A stretch of 64,000 nucleotides of DNA from NCBI RefSeq assembly GCF_003325375.1, contig NZ_CP030862.1, positions 3,599,501 to 3,663,500 on the forward strand, given 5' to 3'. Shown one piece after another: positions 58,053-64,000 of the stretch. The translations under genes and the position numbers were made by a program. Every line of letters begins with the position of its first letter. Position 1 is the first letter of the stretch. Under the pieces are notes generated by a model. It was not told where the DNA came from. It ran no database searches and worked only from the letters and a program-made list of their open reading frames with translations. This DNA is from Streptomyces globosus. GTDB lineage: Bacteria > Actinomycetota > Actinomycetes > Streptomycetales > Streptomycetaceae.

Positions 58053-59720
58053 CTACTCCTTCAACGAGGGTTGTACGGCTGTTCGGTTGTCCGGTGGCCG
58101 GGGTGGTGCTCCGGCCGGCCCGCGAGCAGGCCGGCCGGTGGTCTGGGGGACGGTGACGAAGACGCTGTGCCGGCCGCTCGCCCCGTCGGGGACGGTGCGG
58201 GTGCGCTCTTCGGTCTGCACCCGTCCGGTGCCGTCCGTGGCGCGGACGGTGAGGGTGTGTCCGCCGGGAGCGGCCTCCCAGCGGTAGGTCCACTGCCGCC
58301 AGGTGTCCGCGCCCGTCGGAGCCGCGAGGTCGGCGTCCTGCCAGGGCCCGTCGTCGATGCGGACCTCGACCCGGATGATGCCTCTGCGCTGGGCCCAGGC
58401 GACGCCCGCGACGGTGACCGGCCCGGCGGCGGGCCGCGCGAAGGGCTTGGGGGTGTCGATGCGGGACTGGGTCTTGACCGGCGCCCGCCGGGCCCAGCCG
58501 CGCCGGACCCAGTAGGGGTCGTAGGCGTCGAAGGAGGTCAGCTCCATGTCGGTGATCCACTTGCAGGCGGAGACGTAGCCGTAGAGGCCGGGCACGAGCA
58601 TCCGCGCGGGGAAGCCGTGGTCGAAGGGGAGCGGTTCGCCGTTCATGCCGACGGCGAGCATGGCGTCCCGCCCGTCCATCAGCTCCTCGACCGGGGAACC
58701 GAGGGTCATGCCGTCCGCGGAGCGCGCCACCAGCTGGTCGGACCTGCCGCCCTGGGACGGCGGCCGCACGCCGGCCTCCCGCAGGAGGTCGGCGAGGGGG
58801 ACGCCGAGCCAGCGGGCGGTGCCGGTGTACGGACCGCCGACCTCGTTGGAGACGCAGGTGAGGGTGATGTCGCGCTCGACGAGGGGGCGGGCCAGGAGCT
58901 CGCCGAGGGTGAGGGTGCGGGGGCGTGTGACGCCCTCGCCGTGGATCCGCAGGCGCCAGGTTCCGGCGTCGATCCTCGGCACGGCGAGCGCGGTGTCGAC
59001 GCGGTAGAAGTCGCGGGTGGGTGTGGTGAACGGGCTGATGCCGGGCACCTTCAGTTGTGCGCCGGCCGGGAGGGCCGGGGCCGGGGAGGCCGGCGGCGGC
59101 AGGACCAGGGCGTTCCGGGAGGCGGCGGCATCCTGCCCGTGCCGGTCGGCGAGGGTGCGGCCCAGGGCTCCGGCGGAGGCGGCGGCGCCGGCGGTGGCAG
59201 CCGCCGCGGTGAGGAAGCCCCGCCTGTTCCAGTCGCCCCGGCCGCTCCCGGCCGGCCCGTCCGGCGGGGCGCCTGCCCTCCGCGCGACCAGGAAGCAGAG
59301 GGTGGCCGCCCCTGCCGCCGCGCCGGCGAGCGAGGGAAGCGCGTCGCCGAGGCCGGCGGCGTCGGGACGGCTCAGCGCGGCGGCGGCGCCGACGGCTCCG
59401 AAGAGCAGGACGCCGGCCGCCCCGGCACGCAGGTGACGCAGGCTCAGTACGCCGAGGCCGGCGGCGCTGAGCGCCAGCAGGAAGAGGATGCCGAGCCGGA
59501 GGGCGTCCTTGTCGTCCTCCCCGAAGGTGCGGACCGCGAAGTCCTTCACCGCGGCCGGGGCCAGGTCAACCACCGCGCCGCCCACGACCGTCACCGGGCC
59601 CGCGGCCGGGCGGGCCAGGCCGGCTGCCAGCTCGGCCGCGGCGAGCGCCGCGAACGCGGCCAGGAGTCCGGCCAGGGCGCCGGGGCCGACGCGGGCGAGG
59701 GTGTTGCGGAAGCTGCTCAC
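58053..59720 (-). CDS. Membrane-anchored sulfite oxidase-like molybdopterin oxidoreductase
   Basis: About 555 residues from GTG 59720, which lacks a ribosome site but lies seven bases after a SigK-like -10, suggesting a leaderless message. Four membrane helices occupy ~1-165 (ALAGLLAAFAALAAAELAAG, LRLGILFLLALSAAGLGVL); a twin-arginine-like motif WNRRGFLTAAAA begins the last export segment. The molybdopterin domain has the Mo-ligating Cys in ITLTCVSNEVGGPYTGTARW and FDHGFPARMLVPGLYGYVSA, CKWITDMEL. A dimerisation-type Ig domain closes the protein (IIRVEVRIDDGPWQDADL). It likely reduces or oxidises an extracytoplasmic sulfur or methionine sulfoxide-type substrate. First gene of the operon. Confidence 0.93.
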   Translation of the reverse strand: MSSFRNTLARVGPGALAGLLAAFAALAAAELAAGLARPAAGPVTVVGGAVVDLAPAAVKDFAVRTFGEDDKDALRLGILFLLALSAAGLGVLSLRHLRAGAAGVLLFGAVGAAAALSRPDAAGLGDALPSLAGAAAGAATLCFLVARRAGAPPDGPAGSGRGDWNRRGFLTAAAATAGAAASAGALGRTLADRHGQDAAASRNALVLPPPASPAPALPAGAQLKVPGISPFTTPTRDFYRVDTALAVPRIDAGTWRLRIHGEGVTRPRTLTLGELLARPLVERDITLTCVSNEVGGPYTGTARWLGVPLADLLREAGVRPPSQGGRSDQLVARSADGMTLGSPVEELMDGRDAMLAVGMNGEPLPFDHGFPARMLVPGLYGYVSACKWITDMELTSFDAYDPYWVRRGWARRAPVKTQSRIDTPKPFARPAAGPVTVAGVAWAQRRGIIRVEVRIDDGPWQDADLAAPTGADTWRQWTYRWEAAPGGHTLTVRATDGTGRVQTEERTRTVPDGASGRHSVFVTVPQTTGRPARGPAGAPPRPPDNRTAVQPSLKE

Positions 59721-59727
59721 GTACGGG

Positions 59728-59755
59728 ATTCGGCGGCACGCGCCCGGCGGATTGG
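59728..59755 (-). promoter_or_regulatory. Predicted SigK-type promoter, leftward
   Basis: On the minus strand CCAATCC (59755-59749) and CCGAAT (59733-59728) are 15 bases apart. The mycobacterial SigK consensus, as I recall it, is CCATCC and CCGAAT about 16-17 apart. The -10 is exact. The initiating GTG of the molybdoenzyme lies seven bases beyond it, about where transcription should begin. Confidence 0.65.
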
Positions 59756-59914
59756 CCGGACACCCGAACGAGTGAAATATCGCGCCTGTGGCGCCCGGCA
59801 CTTGACATCAACCCGGCGGCCCGTCCAACTCGTCGGCCGGAGCGGCTCCCCTCTTCCCTGCTCCCTTCACCCGACCGGGCTGTCCGAACGCGGCGAAGGC
59901 GGCGGAGTGCCCTC

Positions 59915-59941
59915 CCATCCGCAGCGCCGTCCGCTACGAAG
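59915..59941 (+). promoter_or_regulatory. Predicted SigK-type promoter, rightward (autoregulatory)
   Basis: CCATCC (59915-59920), an exact SigK-type -35, is followed after 15 bases by ACGAAG (59936-59941), matching the -10 consensus at four of six positions. The spacing equals that of the opposing promoter. The sigma factor gene starts ~95 bases downstream. Confidence 0.55.
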
Positions 59942-60036
59942 AACACCCGACACACCACACGTTCCGGCGCCGGGCTCCGCCCCGCCACCCGGCAGGGGCG
60001 GCCCCGCACCACGACGAGGACAAGGACCGGCATGCG

Positions 60037-60696
60037 ATGGACACCCCTCCCCCGGGCAACCCGCCCCGGCGGCCCCTCCCCCTCCTCACCCGTGCCGGAG
60101 CCCGGCCGGTGAACCAACCGCTCCCCTCCGGCGCAGGCCACGCCCCGGGCGGGGCCGACCTCGCCGAGCTCATGCAGCAGGTCGCCCGAGGCGACAAGCA
60201 GTCCTTCTCCGCGCTCTACGACGCCCTCGCACCCCTGGTCCACGGGATCGTCGTCAGAGTCGTACGCGACCGCGCGCAGTCGGAGGAGGTCGCCCAGGAG
60301 GTCATGATCGACCTGTGGCGGCAGGCCGCCCGCTACCGGCCCGACACCGGAAGCGTCACCACCTGGGCGGCGACCATCGCACACCGCCGCGCGGTCGACC
60401 GCGTCCGCTCCGCCCAGGCGGCTGCGGACCGCGAGCACACCCAGGCCGCCCGGGAGCACCAGACCGCCTTCGACGAGGTCGCCGAGCAGGTGGAGACCCG
60501 GCTGGAGAGCGAGCAGGTACGCCGCTGCCTGCGCGGGCTGACCGAGCTCCAGCGCCAGGCCGTGGACCTGGCCTACTACCGGGGACTGACCTACCGTGAA
60601 GTCGCCGAAGCCCTGCGCACACCGCTTCCCACCATCAAGACACGCATGCGCGACGGGCTCATCCGGCTCCGCGACTGCATGGGGGTGACCACATGA
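60037..60696 (+). CDS. sigK: ECF sigma factor, SigK (ECF19) type
   Basis: About 219 residues from ATG 60037; GTG 60109, with GGAG upstream, is an alternative that would drop a 24-residue Pro-rich N-terminus. Region 2 includes LAELMQQVARGDKQSFSALY and RAQSEEVAQEVMIDLWRQAA, region 2.4 RPDTGSVTTWAATIAHRRAV. Region 4 includes LTELQRQAVDLAYYRGLTYR and LRTPLPTIKTRMRDGLIRL. The gene overlaps that of its anti-sigma factor (ATGA). Together with the divergent fasciclin/molybdoenzyme operon this reproduces the mycobacterial sigK locus. It should drive both promoters described in the divergent gap once released from RskA. Confidence 0.94.
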   Translation: MDTPPPGNPPRRPLPLLTRAGARPVNQPLPSGAGHAPGGADLAELMQQVARGDKQSFSALYDALAPLVHGIVVRVVRDRAQSEEVAQEVMIDLWRQAARYRPDTGSVTTWAATIAHRRAVDRVRSAQAAADREHTQAAREHQTAFDEVAEQVETRLESEQVRRCLRGLTELQRQAVDLAYYRGLTYREVAEALRTPLPTIKTRMRDGLIRLRDCMGVTT

Positions 60697-61445
60697 AACA
60701 CGACGTATCCGATCCCCACGCCCTTGCCGCCGCCTACGCGCTGAACGCCCTCGACCCCGGCGAACAGGCGGTGTTCGAGAGCCACCTGCACGAGTGCGCG
60801 TCGTGCCGGCAGGAGGTCGCGGAGTTCCTGGCCACCGCGGCGCGCCTGGCCGCGGCCGTCTCCCAGCCGCCGCCTGCGGCGGGCAAGCAGGCGGTCCTGG
60901 ACGCGATCGACGGTGTGCGGCAGCTGCCGCCGCGGGTGCCCCCGGCCTCGTCCGCGACCGCCCGCGGCGGCACCCTGCGCCGCAGGGCCCTCCCGCTCGC
61001 CCTGGCCGCCAGCCTGGCCGCCGCCGCGTCACTCGCCGGCCTGGCCGTGTGGCAGGTCCGGCAGGGCGAGGAGCTGCGGCAGCGGGCCGTACAGGCCGAG
61101 CAGCGCCTGGACGACGTCAGCTCCGTCCTCGCGGCGCCCGACGCCCGGGCCGTGCACGGCCGGGCCGCCAACGGCGCCCTGACCACGGTGGTGGCCTCCG
61201 ACATGCAGAACCGGGCCGTCTTCACCGCCGGCAGCCTTCCGGCGCCCGCCGCCGGCAAGACGTACCAGCTGTGGCTCGACCACGACGGCACCATGCGCCC
61301 CGCCGGTTTCATCTCCGGGGACGGGACCGTGCAGCTCAGCGGCGATCCGGCCGACGCGACCGCGGTCGGCCTCAGCCTCGAACCCGTCGGCGGATCGCCC
61401 CACCCGACCACCGCGCCCCTGCTGCTGATGGCCCTGCCTTCCTGA
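60693..61445 (+). CDS. rskA: Membrane anti-sigma-K factor (RskA)
   Basis: A 250-residue protein from ATG 60693, overlapping the sigma factor stop codon (ATGA), so the two are made together. The cytoplasmic anti-sigma domain (~1-70) carries the zinc motif in ESHLHECASCRQEV and the helical segment AAAYALNALDPGEQAVFE. One membrane helix follows (ALPLALAASLAAAASLAGLA). The extracytoplasmic C-terminal domain (~140-250) matches the RskA C-terminal fold (VVASDMQNRAVFTAG, KTYQLWLDHDGTMRPAGFIS). In mycobacteria RskA binds SigK and releases it on regulated proteolysis. The same role is inferred here. Confidence 0.94.
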   Translation: MKHDVSDPHALAAAYALNALDPGEQAVFESHLHECASCRQEVAEFLATAARLAAAVSQPPPAAGKQAVLDAIDGVRQLPPRVPPASSATARGGTLRRRALPLALAASLAAAASLAGLAVWQVRQGEELRQRAVQAEQRLDDVSSVLAAPDARAVHGRAANGALTTVVASDMQNRAVFTAGSLPAPAAGKTYQLWLDHDGTMRPAGFISGDGTVQLSGDPADATAVGLSLEPVGGSPHPTTAPLLLMALPS

Positions 61446-61483
61446 CCCCGGCGGGCGCCGGCCGCAGTGCGCGCCGGGAGCCT

Positions 61484-61951
61484 TCAGCGGCGCCGGGCCG
61501 CGGCCAGGACCAGGCCGGCGAGCAGCAGCGCCAGGCCGATGGCGAGGACGGGAAGGCCGGTGGCGGGGAGGGTGTACAGGGCCGCCGCGGCCGCGGCGAG
61601 CGGTGTGCCGACCGCGGCGGCGACCGCGCCGATCCGGCGCGGTGTCACGGCCGGACCGCCGCCCGCGGACGCCTCGGGGGCGGAGGTCCGCAGGTCGCGG
61701 CCGGTGAGGTGGGCGGTGAGGGCGCCGGCCAGCACGGCCCAGGCGACGGCAGTCCAGCCGCCCCGGCCGGCGCCGGTGAGCAGGACGGCCGCGGTGACGG
61801 TCGCCCCGGCCGCCATGGCCCGGGGGCTGCCGGCGAAGGCCAAGGTGCGGCGGGCGGTTCCCGGCTGCCGCATTTCCAGCACCGCGGTACGGATCACCAG
61901 GGCGGCGGCGGCGAGCACCGGGACGAGGAGGGAGGCGTCGGGATCGGGCAT
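61484..61951 (-). CDS. Membrane protein of unknown function
   Basis: About 155 residues from ATG 61951; GTG 62053 would add 34 polar residues, and neither has a good ribosome site. Five hydrophobic segments are visible: SLLVPVLAAAALVIRTAVLE, MAAGATVTAAVLLTGAG, TAVAWAVLAGALTAHLTG, RIGAVAAAVGTPLAAAAAAL and LPVLAIGLALLLAGLVLAAA. The hydrophilic loops have no recognisable motif. I do not recognise a family. It converges on the rskA gene and follows the ACT-domain gene on the same strand. Confidence 0.65.
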   Translation of the reverse strand: MPDPDASLLVPVLAAAALVIRTAVLEMRQPGTARRTLAFAGSPRAMAAGATVTAAVLLTGAGRGGWTAVAWAVLAGALTAHLTGRDLRTSAPEASAGGGPAVTPRRIGAVAAAVGTPLAAAAAALYTLPATGLPVLAIGLALLLAGLVLAAARRR

Positions 61952-62122
61952 CGCGGGGACCGCTCTCCTCGTGCGGGCCCGGATGCTGCGGACCCGGTCC
62001 TGCCGGTGGGCGTCGACCGCCCACGCCTCGGCGTCGGCGGTGGTGGGGGCCACCGGGCGGCGGCCCCTACGTGTGCACCAGTGTCGCCGGAATCGGGCGT
62101 CCCGGCAGGCCCCGTACGGATA

Positions 62123-62137
62123 CCCGGCGGCGCCGGG
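62123..62137 (-). terminator. Hairpin after the ACT-domain gene
   Basis: CCCGG (62123-62127) pairs with CCGGG (62133-62137), and the 15-base segment is symmetrical throughout (CCCGGCG-G-CGCCGGG). It lies four bases past the stop of the leftward ACT-domain gene. Confidence 0.5.
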
Positions 62138-62141
62138 CCCG

Positions 62142-62534
62142 TCAGCCGGCGAGGTCCGCCAGGACGGCCAGGGCCCGGGGTGCCTCGCCGTGCGGCACGA
62201 ACAGGTGGTCGTGGTGGTAGCCGGCCACGACGTTGCAGCTCAGGCCCGCCGAGGCCAAGGCCGTCGCGAAGGCGGCGGTCAGACCCACCGCGTCCAGGGC
62301 GGAGTGCACGCGCAGGGTGATCCACGCGGCGACGTAGTCGTACGCGAGCCCCAGCCGGTCGGCGTCCGCGCGGGGCAGCACCAGGGTCAGCCCCTCCTCT
62401 TCGCGGACCGTGGCCACCGGGCGGGTCCCCGCCGGCACCTCGCCTTGCGGGGCGAGCGCGAACACGTACTCCCCCTCGTTGAGCTGCGGGCTCATCGAGG
62501 CAAGCAGGGTGCGGAGGTCCTTCTCTCCTGTCAT
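62142..62534 (-). CDS. ACT-domain protein (DUF2241-like)
   Basis: A 130-residue cytoplasmic protein from ATG 62534, with GAGGAGG four bases upstream. The N-terminal half is LRTLLASMSPQLNEGEYVFA and VATVREEEGLTLVLPRADAD; the C-terminal half is an ACT domain: WITLRVHSALDAVGLTAAFA and TALASAGLSCNVVAGYHHDH with LFVPHG. This is the layout of small stand-alone ACT proteins that bind an amino acid or other small ligand. The function of this family is not established. It diverges from a short-chain dehydrogenase gene. Confidence 0.88.
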   Translation of the reverse strand: MTGEKDLRTLLASMSPQLNEGEYVFALAPQGEVPAGTRPVATVREEEGLTLVLPRADADRLGLAYDYVAAWITLRVHSALDAVGLTAAFATALASAGLSCNVVAGYHHDHLFVPHGEAPRALAVLADLAG

Positions 62535-62676
62535 GTCGCCTCCTCGGGCGTTGCCGTGGCGGGGTGGTCCGGCTCGGGCCGGCAGGTGGGCGTGGTGCGG
62601 GACCGGCCGCTCGCGGTCGTGCCGCGCCACGGCTGAGCGGTGCCCGGCTGCGGCAGGCTCCTCGTATCCTGCGGGC

Positions 62677-63456
62677 ATGACCTCACAGCGCCACCTCGTG
62701 GAACTGTTCTCGCTGGACGGCCTGGTCGCCGTGGTGACCGGCGGGAGCTCCGGCATCGGACGGGCCGTGGCCGGCGCCCTCGCACGCGCCGGGGCCGGCG
62801 TCGTCATCGTGGCGCGCAGGGAGGCCGAACTGGCCTCCGCCGTAGACGAGTTCGCGGCAGACGGCTGCCGGGCGGCCTGGGTGAGCGCCGATCTCGGCAC
62901 GCGTGAGGGGGTGCGCGCCGCGGCGGAGCAGGCGGCCGGGGTGTTCGGCGAGCCGGACATCCTCGTGAACAGCGCAGGGATCAACCTGCGGCCGCCGATG
63001 GGCGAGCTGGACGACGCCGTGTGGGACGCCACGATGGCGGTGAACCTGGAGGCGCCCTACCTGCTGGGGCAGCGCTTCGGGCCCGGCATGGCGGAGCGGG
63101 GCTTCGGGCGGATCATCCACATCAGCTCGCAGCAGGCGCACCGGGCGTTCGTGCAGAGCGGCGCCTACGGGGTGTCGAAGGGGGCGCTCGAGTCGCTGGC
63201 CCGTTCGCAGGCCGAGGCCTGGTCGCCGCACGGGGTCACGTGCAACGCGCTGGTGCCCGGCTTCGTTGTGACCCCGCTCAACGCGCGGCTGTCGTCCGAC
63301 GAGGAGACGGTGGCGGCGCTGGCCCGGCGGACGCTGGTCGGACGGAACGGCCTGGCCGAGGACTTCGCCGGTGCGGCCGTGTTCCTCGCCGGCCGGTCGT
63401 CCGGCTACATCACGGGCCAGGCGATCTTCGTGGACGGCGGGTTCTCGGCCCACTGA
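62677..63456 (+). CDS. Short-chain dehydrogenase/reductase (classical SDR)
   Basis: A 259-residue cytoplasmic enzyme from ATG 62677; the ribosome site is weak. The cofactor site is VAVVTGGSSGIGRAVAGALA, the structural motif ILVNSAGINLRPP, and the active site lies in IIHISSQQAHRAFVQSGAYG followed by VSKGALESLARSQA: Ser, Tyr and Lys are all present in the standard spacing. The PG motif (LVPGFVVTPLNARL) and the closing GYITGQAIFVDGGFSAH are typical of classical SDRs, such as gluconate 5-dehydrogenase-like and 3-oxoacyl-ACP reductase-like enzymes. The Arg in VIVARREAEL suggests NADP(H). The substrate is unknown. Confidence 0.94.
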   Translation: MTSQRHLVELFSLDGLVAVVTGGSSGIGRAVAGALARAGAGVVIVARREAELASAVDEFAADGCRAAWVSADLGTREGVRAAAEQAAGVFGEPDILVNSAGINLRPPMGELDDAVWDATMAVNLEAPYLLGQRFGPGMAERGFGRIIHISSQQAHRAFVQSGAYGVSKGALESLARSQAEAWSPHGVTCNALVPGFVVTPLNARLSSDEETVAALARRTLVGRNGLAEDFAGAAVFLAGRSSGYITGQAIFVDGGFSAH

Positions 63457-63615
63457 GCCTCCCCGCGCCGCTCTCCCGCCGGTGCCGGCCGCGCCTGCGC
63501 AGGGGGGAGGCCCCCGCATGCGGTGGTGGGCTGGTGCCGCCACCGCACCGGAGGTCGTCATCGGGGCCGGGAACCGCGGCGGTCGAGCAGCCGGCGGGCT
63601 CGCGGGACCGTGCTG

Positions 63616-63912
63616 CTAGTTGCCGATGCCGGAGCTGCCGACGCCCGTGTTGCCGAGGCCGGAGCTGCCCACTCCGGAGTTGCCGAGGCCGGAGTTGCCG
63701 ACGCCTTCGTTGGCCAGGCCGGAGTTGCCCACTCCCAGGTTGGCGAGACCGGAGTTGCCCACTCCCAGGTTGGCGATGCCCGAGTTGCCGACACCGGAGT
63801 TCCCGATGCCCGAGTTGCCGACGCCGTCGGCGGCGGCCGCCGCGGCTCCGCCGAGGCCGAGGGCCGCGGCGGCACCCAGCACGACGGTGAAACGGAGAAG
63901 ACCTGCACGCAT
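63616..63912 (-). CDS. Small exported GNSG pentapeptide-repeat protein
   Basis: A 98-residue protein. ATG 63912 is chosen because a perfect AGGAGGT lies six bases upstream and a signal peptide begins at once (MRAGLLRFTVVLGAAAALGL, ending AAAAAADG). The mature part is about 13-14 pentapeptides of the form G-(V/I/L)-(G/A)-N-(S/L) (GVGNSGIGNSGVGNS, GIANLGVGNSGLANL), without any other domain. The pattern recalls the NxGxGNxG repeats of mycobacterial PPE-MPTR proteins and pentapeptide-repeat helices. No Cys, no anchor. A surface or matrix role is inference. Nothing recognisable follows downstream or in the last ~90 bases of the window. Confidence 0.85.
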   Translation of the reverse strand: MRAGLLRFTVVLGAAAALGLGGAAAAAADGVGNSGIGNSGVGNSGIANLGVGNSGLANLGVGNSGLANEGVGNSGLGNSGVGSSGLGNTGVGSSGIGN

Positions 63913-64000
63913 TGCATACCTCCTGAGTGCGGTGCGTTTGCGGTACATCAGTAGCATTTGCCCCCTGCGCGGTTGTGGAATATACGACTGTCGTGGTCGT

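Noticed and set aside
63616..63912. CRISPR-like or other nucleotide repeat array
   Set aside because: The ~15-30-base periodicity is explained by pentapeptide coding repeats in one frame, with a signal peptide and ribosome site; units vary and there are no spacers.
1..64000. tRNA, rRNA, insertion sequences, attachment sites, replication origin
   Set aside because: Reading both strands I found no tRNA-like cloverleaf ending, no transposase or integrase motif and no origin-type box cluster; a dedicated search (tRNAscan, Infernal, ISfinder) would be decisive.

Overview
The window reads as chromosomal DNA of a Streptomyces or close relative. GC is very high throughout, so long open frames appear antisense to real genes. 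GTG starts and 4-base GTGA/ATGA overlaps are common, secreted proteins and lipoproteins are many, and the families are typical of that genus (DUF2254, DUF4383, TAP-like S33 hydrolases, class IV lanthipeptide synthetase, ECF19/SigK-type sigma factor). No rRNA, tRNA, transposase, integrase or CRISPR array was seen. The mixture of toxins, a lanthipeptide locus, gene remnants and few housekeeping genes suggests an accessory or chromosome-arm region; that is inference.

Layout. 1-11.9 kb: a large secreted FG-GAP/LGFP-repeat protein (cut by the window edge) diverges from a giant RHS/YD-repeat toxin with a Hint domain and a C-terminal ART-HYD1-like toxin tip, followed by a probable immunity gene and a perfect 17-bp hairpin. 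11.9-16.5 kb is a decay zone: a frameshifted S33 hydrolase remnant, a polyprenyl-synthetase-like tail and a CorA tail, interspersed with an intact Rieske oxygenase, a small secreted protein and an amphi-Trp protein. 16.8-19.6 kb: a secreted NucA/NucB-type nuclease divergent from a secreted protein with a pore-forming-like beta region. 19.8-24 kb: a DUF2254 membrane protein, a SpoIIE-type phosphatase, and a junction of two broken genes (B12-binding radical SAM head joined out of frame to an acyltransferase-3 tail).

24-32.8 kb: a NarL-type two-component system divergent from an MMPL transporter, a lipoprotein, a cupin, and a coupled AAA ATPase/TPR membrane protein pair. 33-48.6 kb: a membrane-fused spermidine-synthase-like protein, an XRE-cupin regulator plus methyltransferase, a LysR/EamA divergent pair with a palindrome between them, a VOC protein, tandem secreted TAP-like hydrolases, a Tat/lipoprotein hydrolase, a trypsin-like protease, an NmrA-like reductase, a DoxX protein translationally coupled to a membrane protein that appears to start at CTG, and a Cys-rich copper-storage-like protein.

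48.7-53.7 kb is a complete class IV (venezuelin-like) lanthipeptide locus: synthetase (lyase-kinase-zinc cyclase), a 51-residue precursor, two hairpins, then an ABC ATPase and permease. 54.6-57.3 kb holds a UBP zinc-finger protein, small membrane proteins, a short-chain dehydrogenase whose frame runs through its neighbours, and CbiZ. 57.4-61.4 kb is a SigK/RskA module: sigma factor and zinc anti-sigma factor divergent from a membrane-anchored sulfite-oxidase-like molybdoenzyme and an MPT70-like fasciclin lipoprotein, with SigK-type promoter motifs facing both ways. The window ends with an ACT-domain protein, a short-chain dehydrogenase and a small exported pentapeptide (GNSG) repeat protein.
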